64,000 nucleotides of DNA from Sporosarcina aquimarina (GCF_019748715.1 NZ_JACLBZ010000005.1:62001-126000); one strand, 5' to 3'. Shown: positions 48,068 to 57,469, numbered from the stretch's first letter. Numbers and translations: made by a program. The notes: generated by a model not told the origin, from the letters alone.

Positions 48068-49162
48068 TTAATTCCCATCCATCGCTTTAATCAGCGCATA
48101 AAGACTTTTTAATTTCCCCTCAAACTCTTCAATGTTTAACGTACGGTCCATCTGTACTCTGGCGCTGTTCTGTGCTTTCATGGCTGTTTGCATATAGCCT
48201 CCAGCATCTGCGATCTTCTCTTGATAACGATAGCGGATATCTTCAATTTCTTTCTCAATCTTCTCATCCTCCGCGCATAACGAAACGATATCCACTAATT
48301 CGTCGCGAGGACTTTCAGCATCATAGGCATGCGGTTTTGTTGCATCGAAAAGACAAATGGACAGCTCAGGGAATAGGACCAGATCGATACTCGCCGGATC
48401 AAGACCACACCAGCCGTAGAGCACATCTATTCCCCTTTTTTCTGCCTCTTCGCCAAGCGCGCGCATCATCGTCGACTTCCCTGTACCTGGTAAACCTTTG
48501 ATCAGCAATCGACGCCGCATTCGCTTCGTAATCGACGGTATGAAATCGTGCGCCTTGCCAGCGGATAATGAGCCCACGATACGATGGGATATATGCGCTT
48601 CTTTTGCCAGTTCAATCGTTCCGAAAATTTCATCCTTCAATTCTTCCGTTATTTCTGTGAGGCGTTCCCAATCCATTCGTTGAATATTGGCCACTTCCCA
48701 CTCATCATGGATCGCTTTTGCTTCTCTCAGTGCAACCAAAGACTTTTCAAAGCTGCTTTTTCCCTCTTTCAGCAAATTGCCCACTTCACCGTGCTGTTGG
48801 AAAAGGTGTTCTTGATGGTAGACATCATAAAAGCAGAATACTTTATGACGCCCGCCTAAATCCACCGGTTCAAATGAAATTGGATGAGATGCTTGCAAGA
48901 TTAATAAACTTAATTCTTTTACAAAGATCGCATCCGTTTTATCCACATGTCCCGGATTCATGAAACGATCTACGGCATGGCCTCTTTTAACAAAATAGAT
49001 AGCTAAATCATTCAATGCTTGGGATAAGGAGTGGGTAGGCAGACATTTCAGGAAAATGGTCTTCCTGGATTCCTCCATAAGCTCCCCGTACTTATGCACG
49101 ATGCCTTCTCCTGTATACGCCGTTCCCATGTATTCTGTAATATGCCCGTATATGCTAACCAT
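48068..49162 (-). CDS. Tandem P-loop ATPase-like protein (PRK06851-like)
   Basis: A 364-residue protein of what I take to be the PRK06851 family. The C-terminal half has a clear Walker A (IKGLPGTGKSTMMRAL). The N-terminal half seems to be a duplicated P-loop domain in which the loop is degenerate (LKCLPTHSLSQALN in place of KGGPGTGKST). C-terminal coiled-coil-like helices follow (about 295-360). The substrate is unknown; nucleotide binding is the only safe inference. It is monocistronic, with array E downstream. Confidence 0.65.
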   Translation of the reverse strand: MVSIYGHITEYMGTAYTGEGIVHKYGELMEESRKTIFLKCLPTHSLSQALNDLAIYFVKRGHAVDRFMNPGHVDKTDAIFVKELSLLILQASHPISFEPVDLGGRHKVFCFYDVYHQEHLFQQHGEVGNLLKEGKSSFEKSLVALREAKAIHDEWEVANIQRMDWERLTEITEELKDEIFGTIELAKEAHISHRIVGSLSAGKAHDFIPSITKRMRRRLLIKGLPGTGKSTMMRALGEEAEKRGIDVLYGWCGLDPASIDLVLFPELSICLFDATKPHAYDAESPRDELVDIVSLCAEDEKIEKEIEDIRYRYQEKIADAGGYMQTAMKAQNSARVQMDRTLNIEEFEGKLKSLYALIKAMDGN

Positions 49163-49197
49163 CCTTTCTTTCGTCCTTTCATTCTATGTTTAAGCAT

Positions 49198-49228
49198 AAA
49201 AAAAAAGCACAGCGTCTCCGCTTATGCT
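49198..49228 (-). terminator. Terminator overlapping the yczE-like stop
   Basis: On the minus strand AGCATAAGCG and CGCTGTGCT form a two-part stem followed by nine T. The stop codon (49222-49224) lies within the 5' arm. Confidence 0.7.
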
Positions 49229-49875
49229 CCTTTGTAATGCCATAATACTTTTTCGTCCTCTTGATCTGTTATCTTCAATAATATCTCACGGCACTGTGGC
49301 AGGGCGATTTGTATGAGCTGTCCGCAAAACAGCACGACCAGCAGCGTACCGACCCCAACCGGACCACCAAGTAAAAAGCCAACCAATGTCACTGTCGCTT
49401 CGATTCCTGAACGCACCAATCGAAGACTCCAGCCAAATTTCTCGACGAATAATAACATTAAACTGTCCCGCGGTCCCGCTCCAAGATTTGGAGAGACATA
49501 GATCCCTACGCCATATGACAGAACCAATACACCTAGCACAAAACTAATGATTTGCGCAGTCAGTGACGTCAGATCGGGCAATAGCCAATTGAAAAAGTCG
49601 ATAAATAACCCAATCATCATCATATTTAACCAAGTTCCCCATCTAGGCCACTGTCTAAGAACCAATGAGGTAACCGTAACAATTATAAATCCTGTGATGA
49701 TACTCCAAGAACCGATCGTCAAACCAATATTTTGGAACAGCCCAACATGCAAAACATCCCAAGGACCGATTCCGAGACGCTGTCCTTTTATTGTAAGTGA
49801 TATACCAAGAGACATGATCATCATTCCACCGATGAAGAAAATCCATCTCCAAGCTAATAAATTGCGCATATACAT
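49222..49875 (-). CDS. YczE/YitT-like integral membrane protein
   Basis: A 217-residue protein with about six hydrophobic segments and the motif GLGIGPWDVLH-like (here RLGIGPWDVLHVG) plus GAGPRDSLML, both typical of the YczE/YyaS group. The function is unclear; B. subtilis YczE affects bacillomycin production in one strain. AAGG lies eight bases before the ATG. Confidence 0.82.
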   Translation of the reverse strand: MYMRNLLAWRWIFFIGGMMIMSLGISLTIKGQRLGIGPWDVLHVGLFQNIGLTIGSWSIITGFIIVTVTSLVLRQWPRWGTWLNMMMIGLFIDFFNWLLPDLTSLTAQIISFVLGVLVLSYGVGIYVSPNLGAGPRDSLMLLFVEKFGWSLRLVRSGIEATVTLVGFLLGGPVGVGTLLVVLFCGQLIQIALPQCREILLKITDQEDEKVLWHYKGA

Positions 49876-49941
49876 TCTTCTTTCCTTAGTTGTTACACTC
49901 TCTCTCTATCTATTGTAACAGAAAAGCCCCGAAATGTTACT

Positions 49942-50433
49942 TCAATCTTTGACCACATTCACAAACTGGGCCCTTGTCACTTGCGCTAAGTCACTCGGAG
50001 TAAGTTTCATCTGCAAGCCGACTTTACCGGCGCTGACATACAGGTAGTCAAGGATTTGTGCCTGCTGGTCAATAAATGTCGGGAATTCCTTTTTCATGCC
50101 GACTGGTGAGCAGCCCCCTTTTACGTAGCCTGTTTCTTTCGTTAGCTCTTTCATCGGCAGCATGTCTATTTTTTTGAAGCCGGCTGCTTTTGCGGCTTTT
50201 TTCAAGTCAAGTTCGTCGGATACTGGAATGATGAATACGAGCAAGTCTGTTTTGCTAGCCATGGCGACAAGTGTTTTGTAGACGTGTTCCGCAGGTTCGT
50301 TGGTTTTACTCGCTACGGAAAGTCCGTCGTTGTGACCGTCTGCTATTTCATAGCTGCGAGTTTCATATTGAATCTGTTCACTTTCAATAATGCGGATTGC
50401 ATTGGTTTTGATAGATTTGTTTTTCTTTGCCAA
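49942..50433 (-). CDS. ybaK: Cys-tRNA(Pro) deacylase YbaK/EbsC
   Basis: A 163-residue editing protein that hydrolyses Cys-tRNA(Pro). The conserved lysine is in VYKTLVAM, and GYVKGGCSPVGMKK is the family signature. The start is TTG at 50433 with AAAGGAGACG before it; the frame runs 40 codons further upstream but without family match. Confidence 0.9.
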   Translation of the reverse strand: MAKKNKSIKTNAIRIIESEQIQYETRSYEIADGHNDGLSVASKTNEPAEHVYKTLVAMASKTDLLVFIIPVSDELDLKKAAKAAGFKKIDMLPMKELTKETGYVKGGCSPVGMKKEFPTFIDQQAQILDYLYVSAGKVGLQMKLTPSDLAQVTRAQFVNVVKD

Positions 50434-50659
50434 GTTCTCGTCTCCTTTTTCGCATAAATCAGCTTTAACACCGTTGATTTCTGTTCCAGATGGGCGCTTT
50501 CTGTGAGGCTTGGGATGAGCCCACTGGATTCGCCCACCTTCGACCCCAATCAACTAGAGACGCTGTAAATCCAAAAAGCCCATTTCACTAAGTTTTAGCA
50601 AAATAGGCTCCAGTTTAGACATAGCTTTTCAATAACAATGACACAACCGGTTTTTCCAA

Positions 50660-51247
50660 TCAAACACTGATATTCATGGCTGGCGATTCAATTTGGTAGT
50701 GGTTGATTTTCGCCTGGTTTTGGAGACTGTAGGCGGAGAATGCGTTGTCGTAACGTTTTTGGATGTGATCCGCTCCTGTGTCGGTCATGACTTCTAAAGG
50801 CGTAAACACAGCATTCGAGGCTGACATTTGGTCGCGAATAGTTTTAGCACGGTTGTGCAAGGCCAGTTGCAGTTCTGCCTGGGCAATTTTTGCTGAAGCC
50901 TTACTGCCGAGTTGGTAATCTGCTGTCGTAGGTTCTGGCACAGAATATGCTTCTCTTCGAACATCACGCCATAGGTCAATTGTTTCTTCTAAATTGTTTC
51001 CAAGCGGGATGGCAATATTCTTTACTTGGCCGGCATCAAGTTTTTGGAATCTCGATTTTTCTTCCGACGCTTGTTCTACAGGTTCTTGTACTCCGCGTAA
51101 CAGCGCTTCTAGATCTTCTTTTGTTTTATTTGTGTGTTCGCGAAACTCGGATTGCCGTTCATAGGCATTTTCAGCATTCCTTCTGCGGACTGCATCGTAT
51201 CGTTGCAGTTGTTCGGCAGCGCTTGCAAATCCCATTACAGCATTCAT
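50660..51247 (-). CDS. Unrecognised helical protein
   Basis: A 195-residue soluble protein, start ATG at 51247 with GGAGGTG six bases upstream. It is rich in Ala, Glu, Gln and Arg with likely helices at 7-60 and 110-190, no cysteines, no signal peptide and no membrane segment. The last residues (NHYQIESPAMNISV) look like an ordered tail. I do not recognise a family. It stands alone between ybaK and the antiporter. Confidence 0.7.
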   Translation of the reverse strand: MNAVMGFASAAEQLQRYDAVRRRNAENAYERQSEFREHTNKTKEDLEALLRGVQEPVEQASEEKSRFQKLDAGQVKNIAIPLGNNLEETIDLWRDVRREAYSVPEPTTADYQLGSKASAKIAQAELQLALHNRAKTIRDQMSASNAVFTPLEVMTDTGADHIQKRYDNAFSAYSLQNQAKINHYQIESPAMNISV

Positions 51248-51256
51248 AGCATTCAC

Positions 51257-51690
51257 CTCCGTTTTAAAATTTTCGTTCAGGATTTTTACTTACTATTTTA
51301 CGCAAAGTCATTTAATTAACCAATCCACCTAAAGAACGCATTCTTAATTATCAATTATTTCATACTGACTTGACATAGTCTTTTTTATTCTGAATCATTC
51401 TCATCGAACAGGTTAAAATTACTAGTCTTTGCAGTTTTCATTTCGGGTAGATACCCTTATAAATGGAAAGACAAACCTGCTATATATATCGAAATAAATA
51501 ACTTACGATCAAAGTAAAACGTTAAATCCGTTGATTTCCGTTGCAGGTGAACGCTTTCCACGGAGCTCGCGGTGAGCTAATCCCGCAGGAAAAGCCGTAA
51601 CGTAAAACGGCTTTTACGATCAAAAGCATAGTGTTGAAAGCATATCTTTGAATGATCATTAATTTGATATCGGCTGTAAATTTAGTCATT
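51257..51690. other. Gene-free spacer with element fragment
   Basis: No gene seen. GTTGATTTCCGTTGCAGG followed by GAACGCTTTCCACGGAGC at 51530-51565 is a fragment of the dispersed element, and AAAGCCGTaacgtAAAACGGCTTTT follows at 51592-51617. Confidence 0.45.
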
Positions 51691-51742
51691 AAAAAACTGC
51701 ACCTCCAATTGTTAGATTGTGTCTAACAATTGGGGTGCAGTT
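51691..51742 (-). terminator. Terminator after the antiporter
   Basis: AACTGCACCtcCAATTGTTAGA pairs across a five-base loop with its near complement, and on the minus strand six T follow. Confidence 0.85.
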
Positions 51743-51780
51743 CAGTTAGGCGTACTTTTTAACATTCTACCAAGGAAGCA

Positions 51781-53718
51781 TCACTCAGCAGTCTTACTGA
51801 TTTTTGGCGGAGCTTCTCCTGGGATAGCAGGTTTTTCATTCGTCGGTTCTTCTGAAAACTTAGTTTCAACCATCTCTTTTTTGACGTTGGATTTGCCGTC
51901 TTTTCCTTCAAGACGATCAATCGTCCGTTCGATCGTTTTATTCGGTGTGGATAACGTGACGATGGTATCTCCAGTTTGTGCTTGCAACTCTTTCTCTGCA
52001 GTGTAAAACTCTAGCTCACCATCAGCCCGCATGATATACAGTAAAATGGATTGGTCATCCCTCTCCCGCAAGTACTGCGTGTAACTGTATTGATTCGTTA
52101 ATAACGTTTTACGGAAAACAAAGCCTGAGGTCATGCGTTCTTCTAATTCGTTGATCGATAAATTGGGTGTGAACAGAAACTGGCCGGTCGTTAAATTGAA
52201 CTGCTGTCCTGCACTGCGTTTATGCGTGGACGTTTGGAACAGTAAGTCACGCCCGAGATCTGGAGTGAAGTCTGCGCATACATGAGAATTGTAGACGTCC
52301 ACTTTAGTCATTGCCAATATATACCGATACGGCGTCAAGTCCAAATGGTAGCCGGTATGCTCCGATAAAATATCTCCCATATAGGTCGGGAGACCGATTT
52401 TTCGGGCATTGGACAAGCCGCCCCAAGAATCTTCGACAACCAGCACTTGGTGTTCCGCCTCCTGAATGTTCTTGGCAAGTTCCGCTACGAAACGAGAACT
52501 TCCGATGAGCACAACGCCAGATTCTTCCGGTGTCGTCAAGTTCAACTTCTTGGCTAACCAGCCAATTGAAAAACCGTGCACGACAACAGTAGAAAATACG
52601 AGCGCAAATGTCAACGCCGTCAGTAGTTCGGCATCCTCGTAGCCGTTATCCAGCAAAATGGTCGCAAAATAACCGGACACCGTTAAGGCGACAATTCCTC
52701 TAGGAGCAATCCAACCGATCAGTGTCCGCTCCCGATTCGTTAGATCCGTACCGATCGTTGACAACCAAATCGATAGTGGTCGGACAATAAATAACATTGC
52801 CAGTACATAAAGCACGATCTTCGGATTCAAAATTTCAATTAAAATATGCGGATCAAGGGAGGCGGTCAACATGACGAAAATTCCGGAGATGAGCAATACG
52901 GAGATATTCTCTTTGAAATGCCGGATATCCTGCAAGGTCGTCAGTCGCATATTCGCCATCGTCATCCCCATTGCTGTTACAGCCAGCAAGCCCGTCTCGT
53001 GCATAATTTCATCAGAAAGCACAAAGACAAACAGCACGAGGCCGAATAAAATCGGTGCTTTTAAATATTCTGGAATCCTGCCTTTTTCAAACGCTGATCC
53101 TAACAAGCGGCTCGTTCCCCATCCAAGGAAGACCGAAAATAGTGAAGCTCCGACGAAGAGCATCATCGCTTTTGCTGTCACTTCATCATTGATAAATTTT
53201 ATAGTTTCAAATGCGAAAACAGCAAGTAACGCACCAAATGGATCTACTACAATACCTTCCCATTTCAAAATCGCTGCAGGACGCGGTTTCAACCGGGCCT
53301 GCCTGAGTAAAGGCAAAATGACAGTAGGACCCGTGACGATGAACAAACCACCGATAATGAAGGCCACTTCCCACGAAAGTCCCGCGATATAATGCGCTGC
53401 CAATGAGCCTGCAATCCAGGCAATGAATGCGCCAATCGTTACGATTCGCGCAACCGGCCGCCCAAACCCTTTAATTTCCTTAAAGTCCAGATTCAAACTG
53501 CCTTCAAATAAAATAATAGCAACTGCAAATGTAATGATCGGTCCGTACAAGTCACCCATCGATTGCTGGGGATTGATCCATCCGAAAATCGGTCCGACCA
53601 GCAAACCGGCAATCGCCATAACTACAATTGCAGGCATCCTTGTACGCCATGCCACCCACTGGGACCCTACACCAATCAATACGACAAACATTAAATCCAT
53701 CAACAATGAATTAAACAT
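51781..53718 (-). CDS. CPA1-type cation/proton antiporter with TrkA domain
   Basis: A 645-residue protein: about 12 membrane segments (1-400) with the NhaP-like GPTVILPLLRQARLKP and IAPRGIVALTVSGY motifs, then a TrkA-N/RCK-like nucleotide-binding domain (GVVLIGSSRFVAELAKNI, about 410-) and a TrkA-C-like domain, ending in a charged Pro/Glu/Lys tail. It exchanges Na+ or K+ for protons across the membrane; ion choice cannot be read off. The ATG at 53718 follows AAGGAGGAG; the 45 upstream codons have no support. Confidence 0.85.
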   Translation of the reverse strand: MFNSLLMDLMFVVLIGVGSQWVAWRTRMPAIVVMAIAGLLVGPIFGWINPQQSMGDLYGPIITFAVAIILFEGSLNLDFKEIKGFGRPVARIVTIGAFIAWIAGSLAAHYIAGLSWEVAFIIGGLFIVTGPTVILPLLRQARLKPRPAAILKWEGIVVDPFGALLAVFAFETIKFINDEVTAKAMMLFVGASLFSVFLGWGTSRLLGSAFEKGRIPEYLKAPILFGLVLFVFVLSDEIMHETGLLAVTAMGMTMANMRLTTLQDIRHFKENISVLLISGIFVMLTASLDPHILIEILNPKIVLYVLAMLFIVRPLSIWLSTIGTDLTNRERTLIGWIAPRGIVALTVSGYFATILLDNGYEDAELLTALTFALVFSTVVVHGFSIGWLAKKLNLTTPEESGVVLIGSSRFVAELAKNIQEAEHQVLVVEDSWGGLSNARKIGLPTYMGDILSEHTGYHLDLTPYRYILAMTKVDVYNSHVCADFTPDLGRDLLFQTSTHKRSAGQQFNLTTGQFLFTPNLSINELEERMTSGFVFRKTLLTNQYSYTQYLRERDDQSILLYIMRADGELEFYTAEKELQAQTGDTIVTLSTPNKTIERTIDRLEGKDGKSNVKKEMVETKFSEEPTNEKPAIPGEAPPKISKTAE

Positions 53719-53827
53719 GCAAGGGTCTCCTCCTTCCTTATCTAGCAAGTAAATTCCACCGTTCCCCATTGTAATAAACTCTTTTCCATTTTCATAGGCT
53801 AAGAGGAACGTAGCAGGTTCAGAAAGG

Positions 53828-54886
53828 GTGGTTCCAATCGAACAACAAGTCAAAAAAAAAATTGCGATGTATCTCTCTATAACAGACGGAAAAGGAAGTT
53901 ATCCTCTCCGACGTGCAGCCTCGTTGGCAAGCATCTTGAAAACTGAAGCAGAAGTCTTCTTTCTGCATGATCGAGAAACAGCAGTTCCTGAAGGTGATTT
54001 TGCTTGTTATCCAGTGGAAGGGCCTTCTTCCCTCATTCAGCTTATAACCCATCTGCAACCCGACCTTTTAATTCGAGACAGCGGTGTTAGCCATAAAGAA
54101 GAAGTGTCCAAGCTTCAAGATTTAGTCCCTAGTCTGCTGCACTTCGACGATTTTGGCGAAGGAGGACATCTTGCGGATTTAGTCATCCAAACATTATATG
54201 CAGAAACACATGAGCCGCTCCCAGACCATTACATCGTCGGCCATGAAATGTTTGCAGCAGACGCTTCACTCAAGCCGCACCACCAGGCGGGATTGAAGGA
54301 AAAGCCTTTCGCCTCTTCACCGCATCTCGTCATTTCATTTGGAGACGAGGATCCTGGTAACCTGACCTATCGCGCGTTGAGACATATTAAGCAATTACAA
54401 ATCCCTCTGCACGTCTCTGTTTTAATTGGCTCAAATTATACTCATGACGTCAGTGAAATTCAAATGATGGCTCTCAGCCGCAGAAATACGAAAGTTCTTC
54501 GGTCACCTGACAATCGGGCAGAAATTTATTCGCAGGCAGATATGATTTTATGCGATGCCTGCTATACCCCTTATGAAGTCGCAACAATCGGTGTACCTTG
54601 TATTGTCCTTGCCCAAAACGAGTTCGAATCAAACCTGGGCTTCCCTACAGAGAGCCACGGCTTCATCCATCTCGGGCTCGGTCGTAAGGTGACACAGTCA
54701 AATTTGCTGAATGCCATCATGGAGCCGTTATTGCATGAGGCACGGAGAGAACGAGCTGTGAAGCGGCAACTTCAGTTGAATGTAGGCAATGGCGAGGAGA
54801 AAATCGTGGAGGCGATCCGCTATTTATTGGAGTTTCCAAAACGGACAAGATCAGGATATGTTACACTAAGGGAAAATGGCAGATAG
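53828..54886 (+). CDS. PseG/SpsG-like glycosyltransferase-fold protein
   Basis: A 352-residue protein with the outline of PseG/SpsG (nucleotide-sugar hydrolases of nonulosonic acid and spore polysaccharide pathways): an N-terminal Rossmann half with LRRAASLASIL and LLIRDSG, and a C-terminal half with ISFGDEDPGNLTYRALR and CDACYTPYEVATIGVPCIVLAQN. The GxGxRxGHG loop of true PseG is not seen (GKGSYPLRR instead), so the substrate may differ. The GTG at 53828 is uncertain. It is divergent from the antiporter and co-transcribed with the small gene after it. Confidence 0.6.
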   Translation: MVPIEQQVKKKIAMYLSITDGKGSYPLRRAASLASILKTEAEVFFLHDRETAVPEGDFACYPVEGPSSLIQLITHLQPDLLIRDSGVSHKEEVSKLQDLVPSLLHFDDFGEGGHLADLVIQTLYAETHEPLPDHYIVGHEMFAADASLKPHHQAGLKEKPFASSPHLVISFGDEDPGNLTYRALRHIKQLQIPLHVSVLIGSNYTHDVSEIQMMALSRRNTKVLRSPDNRAEIYSQADMILCDACYTPYEVATIGVPCIVLAQNEFESNLGFPTESHGFIHLGLGRKVTQSNLLNAIMEPLLHEARRERAVKRQLQLNVGNGEEKIVEAIRYLLEFPKRTRSGYVTLRENGR

Positions 54887-54897
54887 GAGTTTTCCCA

Positions 54898-55086
54898 ATG
54901 ACTAAAAACCAAATCGAACAAGAGATTGCACAACTCAAAATGGACTACATCGGTTTGCAAGGCGATATCGAAAAACTAGAATCCACAGGTCACAGCAAGA
55001 TGATCGAAAACGCGGAACGCCGACTAGCCGGCATGGAAGACCGCTTAGCTGAGTTGAACAAGCAGCTGGCTGAAGCAACAGAGTAA
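54898..55086 (+). CDS. SE1561 family small coiled-coil protein
   Basis: A 62-residue protein made of two heptad-rich helices (about 3-30 and 35-60). It fits the SE1561 family of Firmicutes, which has no known role. It follows the PseG-like gene after 11 bp, so the two share a transcript. Confidence 0.75.
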   Translation: MTKNQIEQEIAQLKMDYIGLQGDIEKLESTGHSKMIENAERRLAGMEDRLAELNKQLAEATE

Positions 55087-55092
55087 AACACC

Positions 55093-55126
55093 AAGGGGCT
55101 GTTCAAACTTTCTGAACAGCCTTTTT
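55093..55126 (+). terminator. Terminator after the SE1561 gene
   Basis: GGCTGTTCA and TGAACAGCC with five T following. Confidence 0.85.
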
Positions 55127-55138
55127 CGTTGCCGACAA

Positions 55139-55270
55139 TCATGAATAACCCATTTGCGATCATAAACTCTAGTCAGCCGCTCATAACCAACCTCCTTGCG
55201 CTCATACTCCCTCTTCAAGCAATCATAACAGCACGGAACTCGCTCATAAAACCACTGCGCGCGCTCATAC
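55139..55270 (-). repeat. 21-bp phased array F (TATGAGCG type, 7 units)
   Basis: On the plus strand TCATA (or TCATG) starts at 55139, 55160, 55181, 55202, 55223, 55244 and 55265; the minus strand reads TATGAGCG, TATGATCG or TATGATTG. It lies between convergent genes. Confidence 0.88.
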
Positions 55271-55311
55271 ACGTACTTTTTCAGCTAAAAAAAGCCCACA
55301 AAAAGTGAGCT

Positions 55312-55857
55312 TTAAGCCATAACATATTCCGTTGCTGCTTGGTCCTGCACTAATAGTTCCTTCAAATACTTCTTTGCACGGAACAAACGTGACTTCACCG
55401 TGCCGATGGACACTTTCATGATACCGGCAATTTCGACTAATGAATATTGATTGACGTAGAAATACTCGATAGTCTTACGGTAGATACCGTCCAGCTGTCC
55501 GATCTTCTGCTGAACCAACATTTGAATATCATTTTGTTCAATCAATTCCACAGGAGTTTTTGCATCACTGGGAACCAAATCTAGAAGCGGAACGTCTAAT
55601 GTATCAGGCTGGTTCATCACGTACTGGCTGTGTCGTACATTTTTTCGGTAGCGATCTCGGAATGTATTCATACAAATCGTTGTCAACCAAGCTTTCATGC
55701 GATTGACTTCGTTCATTTCACCACTGTATCGAACCACTTTCACCCAAACATCTTGCATGAGATCTTCTGCTTCTTCTTTATTTCGAGTCAATTTAAGACA
55801 TAAATGATATAAGTATCGGCCATATTCTTCATATAATGCGTTTAAGTCAGTATTCAT
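55312..55857 (-). CDS. ECF-type RNA polymerase sigma factor
   Basis: A 181-residue group 4 sigma factor. Region 2 lies at about 8-78 (KEEAEDLMQDVWVKVVR, MKAWLTTICMNTFRDRYRK), and region 4 at about 110-165 (YSLVEIAGIMKVSIGTVKSRLFRAKKYL). No anti-sigma gene lies on either side, unlike most ECF factors. The ATG at 55857 follows GGAGGT. The target genes are unknown. Confidence 0.87.
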   Translation of the reverse strand: MNTDLNALYEEYGRYLYHLCLKLTRNKEEAEDLMQDVWVKVVRYSGEMNEVNRMKAWLTTICMNTFRDRYRKNVRHSQYVMNQPDTLDVPLLDLVPSDAKTPVELIEQNDIQMLVQQKIGQLDGIYRKTIEYFYVNQYSLVEIAGIMKVSIGTVKSRLFRAKKYLKELLVQDQAATEYVMA

Positions 55858-55931
55858 AATAAGTACCTCCGTTTGAACTGGTACCTTTATTATGTCAGAC
55901 ATCTACATTACTAACTATTGCTTTCTCTTTC

Positions 55932-55959
55932 AGCAACCTTACATTTCTGTAAGGTTGCT
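55932..55959. repeat. Perfect hairpin between CNNM and sigma genes
   Basis: AGCAACCTTACA-tttc-TGTAAGGTTGCT, 12 pairs. No T run follows on the minus strand, so it may be a weak terminator or a processing site. Confidence 0.5.
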
Positions 55960-55968
55960 TTATAACGT

Positions 55969-57255
55969 TTAAATTCCGATTAACCCTTCTTGTTCTTTTG
56001 GTTCCTCGCGTTTCGTGATCCGCAAACGCAGAATACGCGTCCTGTCCATCTCTTCAATCTCAAATACTAAAGAGTCGAAAGTGAACTGCTCGCCTTTTTC
56101 GGGGATATGTCCAATTTCCGAAAATACAAAACCACCAATCGTTTCATGGTCGGTCGGCAACTCGACATCAAGCAACTCGATCACATCTTCAATCCCGAGA
56201 CGTCCTTGGCACACCAGACAGTTTTCATCCTTTTCAAAGACCATTGACTCTTCTTCAACGTCCGTTTCGTCTTCTATATCCTGTCCAATCATCTCTTCAA
56301 TAATATCTTCCTGCGTGACGATCCCCAGTGTTCCGCCGTATTCATCCAGCACGATGGCCATATGCTTTTTCTGTGTCAGCATGCGTTTGAATACCAATTC
56401 CACACTCGCTGTCTGCACGACAAATAAAGGTTCATGGTCAATCATTTCTGAGAACTTCTTCTCGGGATACATCGACCATTCAATCAACATTTTCGAATAA
56501 AAAATACCGACAACCTTGTCGATACTTTCCTCATATACCGGATAGCGTGTATAAAAATACTGCAGTACAACATCTCGAACGTCTTCATATGTGGAATCCA
56601 TCGATAAAGAAATGACATCCGTCCGATGGGTTTCCATCACATCCATCACATCTTTTTCACGAAAGTCCAGAACACCTTTCAAACGAATCGATTCATCCTG
56701 ACCGAACGTTCCTTCAGTAGATGCGATATCTACCATAGAACGTACGTCTTCCTTCGTAAGCGTCGCTTCTGTTACAGCCCCTTTAGAAATCAGTCGAACG
56801 AAGAAATTGGTAAACAGGGCCAGTATTGCAGTCAATGGAATGAGTAATTTAACGAGAAATGTAATGGGCGGTGCAACGACATAAGCGATTCGATCCGCGA
56901 AAGTAGCAGCGATCGTTTTCGGCAGCACTTCACCGAATATAATCAGAACCACCGTCAGTATTCCCGTCATGATCCCAACACTCAAGCCTTTATCAATTGC
57001 GATCATCGTTACGATTGTGGGCATCAAAATGTTCGCGATATTATTGCCGATTAATATGGCCGTAATCATCCGATCCGGCTTTGAAATTAATTGCCGTAAT
57101 TTAATTGATTTCTTATCCCCTTGATCTGCACGCAGCTGAATCTTCATGCGATTCACAGCAGTCAAAGCGGTTTCACTTCCTGATAAAAAGAAGGACAAAA
57201 ACAAACAAAGTCCTAATGCAATAAACAATTGCGTCTCCCCCAGCATCTTCTTCAT
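55969..57255 (-). CDS. CNNM/CorC family membrane protein with CBS domains
   Basis: A 428-residue protein: a DUF21 membrane domain (about 1-190, starting SFFLSGSETALTAVNRMK, with IGNNIANIL and IFGEVLPKTIA), a CBS pair (about 205-330) and a CorC_HlyC domain (about 345-420). Relatives (YhdP, MpfA) work in magnesium efflux and were once called hemolysins. The ribosome site is weak. It is upstream of the sigma factor gene and possibly co-transcribed. Confidence 0.88.
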   Translation of the reverse strand: MKKMLGETQLFIALGLCLFLSFFLSGSETALTAVNRMKIQLRADQGDKKSIKLRQLISKPDRMITAILIGNNIANILMPTIVTMIAIDKGLSVGIMTGILTVVLIIFGEVLPKTIAATFADRIAYVVAPPITFLVKLLIPLTAILALFTNFFVRLISKGAVTEATLTKEDVRSMVDIASTEGTFGQDESIRLKGVLDFREKDVMDVMETHRTDVISLSMDSTYEDVRDVVLQYFYTRYPVYEESIDKVVGIFYSKMLIEWSMYPEKKFSEMIDHEPLFVVQTASVELVFKRMLTQKKHMAIVLDEYGGTLGIVTQEDIIEEMIGQDIEDETDVEEESMVFEKDENCLVCQGRLGIEDVIELLDVELPTDHETIGGFVFSEIGHIPEKGEQFTFDSLVFEIEEMDRTRILRLRITKREEPKEQEGLIGI

Positions 57256-57469
57256 TAAGCTTAGTTAATAAAATATGATATTCCCTAAATTTCTCAACTT
57301 CTTATTTCAATAGTATAGCACAAAGTCAAAACGATCCGTTAATTCGAAACAGACCTGCACACCCACTTTTACACATCGTTTCCCTTCTTACTAAGCGTCT
57401 AAACCTTATCGTTCATGAAATTCTGCTATACTGTGGAATATAAAATACGTACAGAAATGAGGGCTTCAC

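Noticed and set aside
55045..55272. 75-codon minus-strand frame with seven-residue YER repeats
   Set aside because: It is array F read in one frame and runs antisense into the SE1561 gene; period 21 gives any frame a seven-residue repeat.
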